Of a stretch of DNA of 6,086 bases, positions 1 to 5,498 are shown in pieces. The notes below the pieces were generated by a model. The model had not been told where the DNA came from. It saw nothing but the letters and a program-made list of their open reading frames with translations, and searched no databases. A program made the translations under genes and the position numbers. Source of the DNA: CAZVAR01 sp964625225 (lineage in GTDB: Bacteria > Pseudomonadota > Alphaproteobacteria > JAJUGE01); assembly GCA_964625225.1 (NCBI GenBank), contig CAZVAR010000181.1, forward strand, positions 1 through 6,086. The letters run 5' to 3'. Numbering within the stretch: the stretch's first letter is position 1; the number at the start of each line of letters is the position of its first letter.

Positions 1-130
1 GGGGTCGATGGGGGTCCCTGGGGGTCGAGGGGGGTCCCTGGGGGTCGGTGGGGGTCCCTGGGGATCGGTGGGGGTCCCTGGGGATCGGTGGGGGTCCCTG
101 GGGGTCGATGAGGGTTCGTGGGGGTGAGAT
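1..130. repeat. G-rich tandem repeat (minisatellite), 20-bp unit, left end cut by window
   Basis: Five nearly identical 20-bp units run from 1 to 100, of the form ggggtcgatgggggtccctg. They vary mainly at unit positions 4 and 8-9 (ggggtc/gggatc; gatg, gagg, ggtg). A sixth unit at 101-120 is degraded (agggttcgtg in its second half) and the G-rich character fades out by about 150. Each unit is two related 10-bp halves, so a run of three or more G recurs about every 10 bp, close to one helical turn. The + strand therefore has clear G-quadruplex potential. The unit length is not a multiple of three and no convincing gene runs through it, so I read it as non-coding. The array probably continues to the left of the window. 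Confidence 0.9.
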
Positions 131-379
131 GGGGAAGGCATGGGGGTGGCGAGCGGGACCGGACATGCGGTGCTCCGGACATGAAGGGCATGTGCACCCT
201 ATCATGACTTTATTCTTATGTCGAGACGGGGATCCGCGACGGTCCGGCCCGGCACCGCTCCCCCGACCGGTGCCGCCGGTCCTGCCTCGCGCACGGCGGT
301 CCGGCCGGCGGAACCGGCCGCGGCGATCGCGGGTTGCCGGAGCAGGTCGCACGGATCGGCGACCATCGAGGGTACTGCC
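131..379. other. Non-coding leader with AT-rich pocket and GC-rich inverted repeats
   Basis: I see no supportable gene between the repeat array and the small membrane protein. The stretch contains a 9-bp direct repeat, ccggacatg, at 159-167 and 175-183. It also contains an AT-rich pocket at 199-220, unusual in this GC-rich window and the only place that resembles a promoter core: tattct at 211-216 matches four of six positions of a -10 box, but no good -35 lies upstream. Two GC-rich inverted repeats follow: cggcaccg/cggtgccg (250-257 and 268-275) and cggccgg/ccggccg (302-308 and 314-320). If transcription starts near 220, the small gene would have a structured leader of about 160 nt. That is inference; such hairpins also arise by chance at this GC content. 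Confidence 0.35.
368..372 (+). promoter_or_regulatory. Ribosome binding site deciding the start of the 55-aa membrane protein
   Basis: The sequence gaggg lies seven bases before the ATG at 380. It supports that start over the upstream in-frame ATG at 218, which has no comparable site and would add a low-complexity Arg/Ala/Pro-rich stretch. Confidence 0.6.
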
Positions 380-547
380 ATGCCGAAGCGCTCGAACGCG
401 ACCCGTCGCCGGAGCACCTCGACCGGTTATCCCGCAGACAAGGCACGTCAGGGCCGTATCGTGCTGAACACGCCGACACGCCGCGCCGTCTTCTTCGGCG
501 GGCTGATCGGCTTCGTCGTCCTGGCCCTGCTCGTCGCCCTCCTGTGA
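380..547 (+). CDS. Small single-pass membrane protein, 55 aa, function unknown
   Basis: The 55-residue product starts with a basic, polar N-terminus (MPKRSNATRRR), followed by YPADKARQGRIVLNTPTRRA at about 17-36, and ends in a single hydrophobic segment at about 37-55 (FFGGLIGFVVLALLVALL) that runs to the C-terminus. The arginines just before the segment predict a cytoplasmic N-terminus with the tail in the inner membrane. The YPA-KARQG-I-L-TP-RRA pattern resembles, from memory, small alphaproteobacterial proteins often mislabelled as peptide ABC transporter permeases; it is far too short to be a permease and nothing indicates transport. A good Shine-Dalgarno (368-372) supports this start. 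The gene stands 102 bp before the MetE-like gene with a small hairpin between, so I treat it as a separate unit. Its coding status is well supported; its role is unknown. Confidence 0.75.
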   Translation: MPKRSNATRRRSTSTGYPADKARQGRIVLNTPTRRAVFFGGLIGFVVLALLVALL

Positions 548-550
548 TGC

Positions 551-565
551 CGGACCGAAGGTCCG
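551..565 (+). terminator. Possible short hairpin after the small membrane protein gene
   Basis: A perfect 6-bp GC-rich stem, cggacc and ggtccg, with a gaa loop begins three bases after the stop codon at 547. There is no T-tract behind it, so it is a weak candidate terminator or an mRNA 3'-end stabiliser. Its position directly behind a stop codon is the main argument for it. Confidence 0.3.
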
Positions 566-649
566 CGGCTTCGCGCCCCCGCCTTGCCGCGGCACGGCCG
601 GCGGTGGCAGACTGGCCCGCGAGCGTCGTCATCGCAGGCGGGGATGGCC

Positions 650-1831
650 ATGAAGTGCAGCGACGACCGCATCCTCACCACCCATGTCGGCAGCCTGCCG
701 CGCGTGGAGGGCTTGGCTGATCTGATCGTCGCGCGCGAGCAGGGACAGAGCATCGATCCGGCCGAATTCCAGCAGACCCTCGAGCGGGCGACGAAGCGGA
801 TTGTCGAACGGCAAATCGCGTGCGGGATCGACATTGGCAATGACGGCGAAATGCCGCGGCCGAACTTCGCCTCCTACATCGCGGAGCGAATGAGCGGCTT
901 CGGCTTCGGCGGCAAGATCGAACGGCCGCTGCCGCTCGACGCGCAGCGCTTCCCGATCTGGTTCGACTTCGTCAACCGGAGCGGGCGGCGCCGCCTGAGC
1001 GTATATGGCTGGCCGCAGGCGCTGAGCGAGATCCGCTACGAGGACATGTCCGGCGTCGAGGCCGAGTGCGAGGGCTTCCGCCGGGCGATGGCGGGACACG
1101 AAGGTGCTTTCGTCGAGACCTTCATGACCGCGGTCTCGCCCGGCTTCGCGGCGACCAGCCTGATGAACAACTGGTACGACAGCCACGAAGCCTATGTCTT
1201 CGCCCTCGCCCGCGAACTGCGCAAGGAATACGAGTACATCGTCGATCGGGGATTCCTCCTCCAGATCGATGCTCCCGATATGGGAATGGAGCGGTCCGGC
1301 TTTTTCCAGAAGAGCAGCCTTTCCGAGTTCCTGGCGGCGATCGAGATGCACGTCGCGGCGCTCAACGAGGCGCTGAGCAACATTCCACGCGACCGTGTCC
1401 GCCTGCATAGCTGCTGGGGCAACCGGGACGGCCCGCACCTGCACGACGTACCCTGCCCCGAGGTGCTGCCGGTGATGTACCAGGCGAAGGTCGGCGCGCT
1501 GGTCCTGCCCTTCGCGAACCCGCGGCATGCGCACGAGATCGAGGCGTTCCGAAGGCTGCCGCTGCCGGACGGGATGATCCTGGTCGCCGGCACGATTGAG
1601 ACGACGAACAATTACGTCGAGCATCCGGAAGTCGTAGCAGAGCGCATCTGCCGGGCCGTCGCCTGCGTCGGCGACCGCACGCGCGTGATCGCCGGAACCG
1701 ACTGCGGTTTCGGCACTATCGCCGGAGACAGCTTCACCACCGAGGACGTGGTCTGGGCCAAGCTCGACAGCCTGTCCGCAGGCGCGCGCCTGGCCAGTGA
1801 ACGCCTGTTCGGCCGCACAATGTCCGGATGA
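650..1831 (+). CDS. MetE-like protein (cobalamin-independent methionine synthase C-terminal domain family)
   Basis: The 393-aa product opens with RILTTHVGSLPR, the hallmark of short proteins built only of the MetE C-terminal TIM barrel (Meth_synt_2 type). Full MetE is about 750 aa and has an extra N-terminal barrel, absent here. Zinc-thiolate motifs are visible: H253-x-C255 in LHSCWGN and C352 in AGTDCGFG. E. coli MetE uses His, Cys, Glu and Cys; where relatives as I recall them have FEAANPRH, this protein has LPFANPRH, placing Pro287 at the Glu position. The family covers methionine synthases and thiol alkyltransferases such as epoxyalkane:coenzyme M transferase, so substrate and alkyl donor cannot be assigned. 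The start at 650 follows ggggatggcc; ATG at 644 is an alternative, and ATG at 584 would add an Arg-rich tail. The last codons overlap the next gene by ATGA, so the two are probably coupled. The protein is probably cytoplasmic. Confidence 0.88.
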   Translation: MKCSDDRILTTHVGSLPRVEGLADLIVAREQGQSIDPAEFQQTLERATKRIVERQIACGIDIGNDGEMPRPNFASYIAERMSGFGFGGKIERPLPLDAQRFPIWFDFVNRSGRRRLSVYGWPQALSEIRYEDMSGVEAECEGFRRAMAGHEGAFVETFMTAVSPGFAATSLMNNWYDSHEAYVFALARELRKEYEYIVDRGFLLQIDAPDMGMERSGFFQKSSLSEFLAAIEMHVAALNEALSNIPRDRVRLHSCWGNRDGPHLHDVPCPEVLPVMYQAKVGALVLPFANPRHAHEIEAFRRLPLPDGMILVAGTIETTNNYVEHPEVVAERICRAVACVGDRTRVIAGTDCGFGTIAGDSFTTEDVVWAKLDSLSAGARLASERLFGRTMSG

Positions 1832-2685
1832 TGGCGCCGAGCCGAATCCGCCGGCGCTTCGCCGATCTCCCGGACGGCCAGATCCATTACCGCGAGGCCG
1901 GAACCGGCGGACCGGCGCCGCTGGTGATGTTGCACAGCGCGGCGGCCTCTTCGCGGATGCTGGAGCCGCTGCTGGCGGTGCTGGGTCGGACCCGCCGGGT
2001 CCTCGCCCCGGATCTGCCGGGCTGCGGCGACTCCACCGCGCTGCCGGGAGAGGAGACCTCGGTGGAAGCGATGGCGGACCGGCTCGCCGCCGGGCTCGAT
2101 GCCCTGGGGCTCGAAGCCGTCGATGCCTACGGGCTTCATCTCGGCGCACGCATCGCAGTCGAGCTGTCGCACCGCCACCCGGGACGGGTCCGCCGCCTCA
2201 TCATCGACGGTAACGGCTTCTACGACCCGCCGCTTCGGGACGAGATGATCGCCGAAGTCGCGCCAGTGCTGCGGCCGGACCTGGACGGACTCTACCTGCT
2301 CAAGGGCTGGCACTATGTCCGCGACTATTATCTGTTCTTCCCCTGGTTCAAGCGCGACACGGCCCACCGCCGTGCCACCGGCCTGCCCGCCCCCGAAATC
2401 CTCCACGAGAAGCTGATCGAAATCCTGAAGAACGGGCTGACCTATTCCAAATCCTATCGGGCCGCCTTCCGCTACCCCATGGACGAGCGCCTCCGGCGGA
2501 TCGCCGTGCCCACCCTGGTCGCCGCAGCGCGCGACGACAACGTGTTCGCGGATCTCGACCGCACGGCCGCGCTCGTCCCCGGCTGCGAGAAGGCGGCAAC
2601 GCCGGGCATGCTGACGCCGGCCGCGGCATCCGAAACGGCCGGGATCTTCGCCGCGTTCCTCGATCGCAGCGCCGCGTCGGCGTGA
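1828..2685 (+). CDS. Alpha/beta-hydrolase-fold protein with atypical active site
   Basis: The 285-aa product has the layout of an alpha/beta-hydrolase fold: LVMLHSAAASS at about 32-42 in the oxyanion-loop position, VLAPDLPGCGDS at 58-69, the nucleophile-elbow strand and helix VDAYGLHLGARIAVEL at 98-113, a lid-like region rich in aromatics at about 150-220, and VAAARDDNVF at 231-240 carrying the acid. The elbow should be G-x-S-x-G but reads GLHLG, so His104 replaces the nucleophile Ser. The C-terminal catalytic His expected before the final helix is also missing: the region reads TPGMLTPAAASET at 258-270. Hydrolase-fold proteins with His in the elbow do exist as a divergent group, so this may be a family trait rather than a mutation; a non-hydrolytic or non-catalytic role is possible. 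The start overlaps the upstream stop (ATGA); ATG at 1831 is an equally possible first codon. Confidence 0.85.
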   Translation: MMAPSRIRRRFADLPDGQIHYREAGTGGPAPLVMLHSAAASSRMLEPLLAVLGRTRRVLAPDLPGCGDSTALPGEETSVEAMADRLAAGLDALGLEAVDAYGLHLGARIAVELSHRHPGRVRRLIIDGNGFYDPPLRDEMIAEVAPVLRPDLDGLYLLKGWHYVRDYYLFFPWFKRDTAHRRATGLPAPEILHEKLIEILKNGLTYSKSYRAAFRYPMDERLRRIAVPTLVAAARDDNVFADLDRTAALVPGCEKAATPGMLTPAAASETAGIFAAFLDRSAASA

Positions 2686-2706
2686 TCCCGACCGCAGGCA
2701 GGTGAT

Positions 2707-2735
2707 TTGACAAGTACGGCGCCCCGCCGCACATT
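2707..2735 (+). promoter_or_regulatory. Candidate sigma70-type promoter for the amidohydrolase-Rieske block
   Basis: A perfect ttgaca -35 box lies at 2707-2712. At the ideal 17-bp spacing, 2730-2735 reads cacatt, which matches only three of six positions of the -10 consensus. It sits in a gap between genes and about 75 bases before the TTG start, which is sensible placement. The weak -10 makes this a candidate only. Confidence 0.4.
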
Positions 2736-2800
2736 TTCGGGCAGGATTGAAGCGGAACCGGGGCGAGGGCCGCGATGAAGCGGCCGGAACAAGCCCATCC

Positions 2801-2806
2801 AGGAGG
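2801..2806 (+). promoter_or_regulatory. Strong Shine-Dalgarno that sets a TTG start
   Basis: The sequence aggagg, continuing as aggaggag to 2808, lies six bases before TTG at 2813. It is the best ribosome binding site in the window. It argues against the in-frame ATG at 2747, which would place the site inside the coding region and add 22 residues with no family character. Confidence 0.8.
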
Positions 2807-2812
2807 AGCCCG

Positions 2813-3928
2813 TTGGACCTGCATCACGCCTCGGTGCGCCCGGAAGAGCATCGCGCCGCAGGCACCGTCCCCGCCGGCGGCATTGATTGCGACATCCACC
2901 CGGCCGTGCCCGGGCTGAAGGCGCTGCTGCCCTATCTGAGCGACCATTGGCGCGACATGGTGCAGCAGCGCGGCGTCCACGAACTGGACTCGATCGCCTA
3001 TCCGGCCAATGCACCGATCACCGCACGGCCCGACTGGCGGCCCGCGAGCGGCAGGCCCGGCGCCGACCTCGACCTGCTGCGAACGCAGGCGCTGGACCGT
3101 TTCGGGACCAGCCTTGCCATCTGCAACTGCCTCTACGGTGTCCAGCTCCTGTTCAGCGAGGACATGGCGGCCGGCTTCGCCCGTGCGGTGAACGACTGGA
3201 TGGCGCGCGAGTGGCTCGACCGGGAGCCGCGGCTGCGCGCGTCGATCGTGGTTCCCGTGCAGAACCCCGAACTCGCGGTCGAGGAAATTGAGCGCTGCGC
3301 CCCGGACCGGCGCTTCGTCCAGGTGCTGATGCTGGTGATGGACGAGATGCCGCTGGGCCGGCGGCACTACTGGCCGATCTACGCGGCGGCGGAACGGCAC
3401 GGCCTGCCCGTCGGCATCCATGCCGGCAGCGCCTATCGCCATCCCGTGACCCCGGTCGGCTGGCCGTCCTACTATTCCGAGGATTACGCGGCGCAGGCGC
3501 ACGCGTTCCAGCAAGCGCTGACCAGCCTCATCTGTGAGGGGGTGTTCAGCAAGTTCCCCGACCTGCGCGTGGTCCTGCTGGAGTCCGGCTTCACCTGGCT
3601 GCCGGCGCATCTCTGGCGCCTGACCAAATACTGGCGCGGGCTGCGCGCGGAGATCCCGTGGGTCGACCGTCCGCCGGGCGAGATCGTGCGCAGCAATGTC
3701 CGGCTGACCTTGCAGCCGGTGGACGGCCCGCCGCAGCCGGAGCAGCTCGAGCGGCTGATGGACCATCTGCGCTCGGACGCGCTGCTGCTCTTCTCCACCG
3801 ACTACCCGCACTGGCAGTTCGACGGCGACGCCGCCCTGCCCGAGGGCCTGTCGCCGGAGCTCGTGCGCAAGATCATGATCGATAATCCCCGGGACACCTA
3901 TTCCCGACTGACGGAGACGGCGCAATGA
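2813..3928 (+). CDS. Amidohydrolase family 2 (Amidohydro_2) metal-dependent hydrolase or decarboxylase, copy 1
   Basis: With the TTG start the product is 371 aa, exactly the length of the next gene's product, which supports that start. It is a TIM-barrel protein of the PF04909 type, a family holding both hydrolases and non-oxidative decarboxylases (ACMSD, gamma-resorcylate decarboxylase). Visible motifs are IDCDIHP with D27 and H29 for the first metal site, GIHAGS with H203, VVLLESGFTWLP with E257, and FSTDYPHW with D330 and H333 near the end of the barrel. Residues 127-221 align without gaps to residues 131-225 of copy 2, with 51 of 95 identical by hand count, so the pair arose by duplication. 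There is no signal peptide, so it is presumably cytoplasmic. The stop overlaps the start of copy 2 (ATGA). The substrate is unknown; annotation as a decarboxylase is equally possible. Confidence 0.9.
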   Translation: MDLHHASVRPEEHRAAGTVPAGGIDCDIHPAVPGLKALLPYLSDHWRDMVQQRGVHELDSIAYPANAPITARPDWRPASGRPGADLDLLRTQALDRFGTSLAICNCLYGVQLLFSEDMAAGFARAVNDWMAREWLDREPRLRASIVVPVQNPELAVEEIERCAPDRRFVQVLMLVMDEMPLGRRHYWPIYAAAERHGLPVGIHAGSAYRHPVTPVGWPSYYSEDYAAQAHAFQQALTSLICEGVFSKFPDLRVVLLESGFTWLPAHLWRLTKYWRGLRAEIPWVDRPPGEIVRSNVRLTLQPVDGPPQPEQLERLMDHLRSDALLLFSTDYPHWQFDGDAALPEGLSPELVRKIMIDNPRDTYSRLTETAQ

Positions 3929-5040
3929 CCGTGCAGGTGCTCGACCGCCCCGCCGCCGCGCCGGCGGCACCGACCAGGCTCGCCATCGCCGATTGCGACA
4001 TCCATCCCAGCCCGGGTTCCTTGCAGAAGGAGCTCTACCCGTTCCTGGAGCGACGCTGGCAGCATCATCTCGAAACCTACGGCACGCGCCCGCGGCACGG
4101 CTATCAGAGCGGCCCGGCCTATCCGAAGGGGCAGCCCGACGCGGCACGCCGCGATGCCTACCCGCCGGGCGGGGGCAAGCCGGGCAGCAATCTCGACTTC
4201 ATGCGGGCGCACCATCTGGACCCGAACAATGTCCGGCTCGGCATCCTGAACCCGCTGCGCAGCGGACAGGGGCTTCAGAATCTCGACTTCGCGATCGCCT
4301 ATTGCCGCGCCATCAACGATTGGCAGGTCGCGGAGTGGACATCGAAGGAGCCGCGGCTGAAGGCGTCGGTCGTGGTCGCGTACGAGGACGGCGCCGCCGC
4401 GGCCGCCGAGATCGACCGGCGTGCCGGCGACCCGAACTTCGTCCAGGTTCTGCTGCTGAGCCGTACCGCGGAACCGCTCGGCCAGCGGCGCTACTGGCCG
4501 ATCTTCGAGGCCGCCGTGCGGGCGGGCCTGCCGGTCGCGGTGCACGCCTTCGGCTATGGCGGCTATCCCGTGACCGGCAGCGGCTGGCCCTCCTACTATA
4601 TCGAGGAGATGGTGGGGCACGCGCAGTGCTCGCAGGCGCTGCTCACCAGCATGGTGTTCGAAGGGGTATTCGAGCGGTTTCCGGCGCTGAAGCTGATTCT
4701 CGTCGAGTCCGGCTTCGCCTGGCTGCCGCCGCTGGCCTGGCGGCTCGACAAGGTGTGGGCGCGGATGCGGGACGAGACGCCGCATCTGCGCCGCCCGCCG
4801 TCCGAATACATCCGCGAGCAGGTCTGGCTGACGACGCAGCCGATGGAGGAGCCGGAGATGCGCCGGCACCTGCTCGACACGATCGAGTGGATCGGCTGGG
4901 ACCGCCTCCTGTTCGCCACCGACTATCCGCACTGGGACTATGATGACCCGGCCCACGTCCTGCCGCCGCGGGTCGGCGAGGAGCAGCGGCGGAAGTTCTT
5001 CGTCGAGAACGCGCTCTCGATCTACGGGCTGGCGGGATGA
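3925..5040 (+). CDS. Amidohydrolase family 2 (Amidohydro_2) metal-dependent hydrolase or decarboxylase, copy 2
   Basis: The 371-aa product is a full-length paralogue of the preceding protein. It has the same ordered motifs: IADCDIHPSPG with D25 and H27, AVHAFG with H207, LILVESGFAWLP with E261, and FATDYPHWDYDDP with D333 and H336. Differences around the active site include HAFGYGGYP in place of HAGSAYRHP after the shared His, and His232 where copy 1 has Gln228 in the ungapped alignment. These suggest the two enzymes act on different substrates or form a heteromer rather than being redundant. The ATG overlaps the stop of copy 1, and ggag at 3913-3916 serves as ribosome binding site. The gene in turn overlaps the Rieske gene by ATGA, so three proteins are likely made from one coupled message in similar amounts. 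Confidence 0.9.
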   Translation: MTVQVLDRPAAAPAAPTRLAIADCDIHPSPGSLQKELYPFLERRWQHHLETYGTRPRHGYQSGPAYPKGQPDAARRDAYPPGGGKPGSNLDFMRAHHLDPNNVRLGILNPLRSGQGLQNLDFAIAYCRAINDWQVAEWTSKEPRLKASVVVAYEDGAAAAAEIDRRAGDPNFVQVLLLSRTAEPLGQRRYWPIFEAAVRAGLPVAVHAFGYGGYPVTGSGWPSYYIEEMVGHAQCSQALLTSMVFEGVFERFPALKLILVESGFAWLPPLAWRLDKVWARMRDETPHLRRPPSEYIREQVWLTTQPMEEPEMRRHLLDTIEWIGWDRLLFATDYPHWDYDDPAHVLPPRVGEEQRRKFFVENALSIYGLAG

Positions 5041-5450
5041 GCCGGCACGTGGTGGCCGCGGTCCGGGACCTGCCGCCGGGCAGCCGCAAGCGGGTGACGG
5101 TGAAGGGCCGGCCGATCGTCGTCTTCAATATCGGCGGCGAGTTCTTCGGCCTGATCGACCGCTGTCCGCATCAGGGCGGCAGCCTGTGCGAGGGCAAGCT
5201 GATCGGCCTCGTCGAGGCCGCGGAGCCGGGGGCCTATCGCTACTCCCGGCCGGGTGAGATCCTGCGCTGTCCCTGGCACGGCTGGGAGTTCGACGTGCGG
5301 ACCGGCCGCTCGCGCTGCGACCCGGAGCGGGTCAAGGCGAAGAGCTACCCGGTCACGGTGGAGCCGGGGGCGGAACTCACCGAGGACACGCTCGTCGCCG
5401 AGACCGTCCCCGTGACCGTCGAAGAGCAATATATCGTCGTCGAGGTGTAG
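5037..5450 (+). CDS. Small Rieske [2Fe-2S] protein, 137 aa
   Basis: The product is a stand-alone Rieske domain. The cluster ligands are clear: C43-x-H45 in DRCPHQGG and C78-x-x-H81 in CPWHGWEFDVRTG. There is no transmembrane anchor or Tat signal, so it is a soluble cytoplasmic electron carrier or a small subunit, not a bc1-type Rieske. Thirty-two residues separate H45 from C78, roughly twice the usual spacing in Rieske ferredoxins; the extra stretch (about 56-74, GLVEAAEPGAYRYSRPGEI) lies between the two ligand loops. Such ferredoxins normally feed a Rieske oxygenase, P450 or similar enzyme, and none is in the window. The close coupling to copy 2 of the amidohydrolase suggests a shared pathway or complex, which is inference. 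The stop is followed at once by a hairpin. Confidence 0.92.
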   Translation: MSRHVVAAVRDLPPGSRKRVTVKGRPIVVFNIGGEFFGLIDRCPHQGGSLCEGKLIGLVEAAEPGAYRYSRPGEILRCPWHGWEFDVRTGRSRCDPERVKAKSYPVTVEPGAELTEDTLVAETVPVTVEEQYIVVEV

Positions 5451-5472
5451 CCTGCGGGCCGTGGCCCGCAGG
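5451..5472 (+). terminator. GC-rich hairpin directly after the Rieske gene stop
   Basis: A perfect inverted repeat, cctgcgggcc and ggcccgcagg, is separated by gt and starts at the base after the stop codon. No T-tract follows on the + strand, so it is not a textbook intrinsic terminator, but its position at the end of the operon and at a convergent junction fits termination or 3'-end protection. Confidence 0.5.
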
Positions 5473-5481
5473 CGCGCCCCC

Positions 5482-5498
5482 GCGGCCGTTCCGGCCGC
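5482..5498 (-). terminator. Second hairpin, abutting the minus-strand aminotransferase stop
   Basis: A 7-bp stem, gcggccg and cggccgc, around a ttc loop ends exactly where the stop codon of the minus-strand gene begins (5499-5501). It and the hairpin at 5451-5472 together form a convergent-gene junction of only 48 bp. There is no clear T-tract on the minus strand, so its strength is uncertain. Confidence 0.4.

Larger units (their letters stand above)
2686..2812 (+). other. Intergenic gap splitting the gene run into two blocks
   Basis: This 127-bp gap is the only non-coding break inside the 650-5450 gene run, where the other junctions overlap by four bases. It contains a candidate promoter (2707-2735) and a strong ribosome binding site (2801-2806). 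The second block, two amidohydrolases and the Rieske gene, could therefore be expressed separately from the first. I see no convincing terminator behind the hydrolase gene. Confidence 0.5.

Noticed and set aside
1..120. A CRISPR array
   Set aside because: The units are directly abutting with no unique spacers, and the repeat is G-rich and too short.
218..379. An upstream extension of the 55-aa membrane protein from ATG 218
   Set aside because: The extra 54 residues are Arg/Ala/Pro-rich without family character and lack a ribosome binding site, while ATG 380 has one.
48..467. A 139-aa + strand open frame starting inside the minisatellite
   Set aside because: Its first part is translated repeat and the rest is an Arg/Pro-rich shadow of the small membrane protein frame, with no recognisable domain.
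650..1831. Assignment as metE, a true methionine synthase
   Set aside because: The protein is only the C-terminal barrel size, lacks the N-terminal folate-related domain, appears to lack the Glu zinc ligand and sits among catabolic-type genes.
629..2149. A 506-aa open frame on the minus strand
   Set aside because: It lies antisense to the MetE-like and hydrolase genes, is rich in Arg, Ala and Pro, and shows no family motif. Long antisense frames are expected at this GC content.
2676..2692. A terminator hairpin after the alpha/beta-hydrolase gene (gtcgg/ccgac)
   Set aside because: The stem is only five base pairs with a seven-base loop, overlaps the stop codon, and has no T-tract.
2348..4147. 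A 599-aa open frame on the minus strand
   Set aside because: It is antisense to two genes with clear catalytic motifs, crosses the intergenic gap, and has low-complexity Arg/Gly/Pro-rich composition.
3898..4956. A 352-aa open frame on the minus strand
   Set aside because: It is a shadow of the second amidohydrolase, whose motifs and overlaps are well supported.
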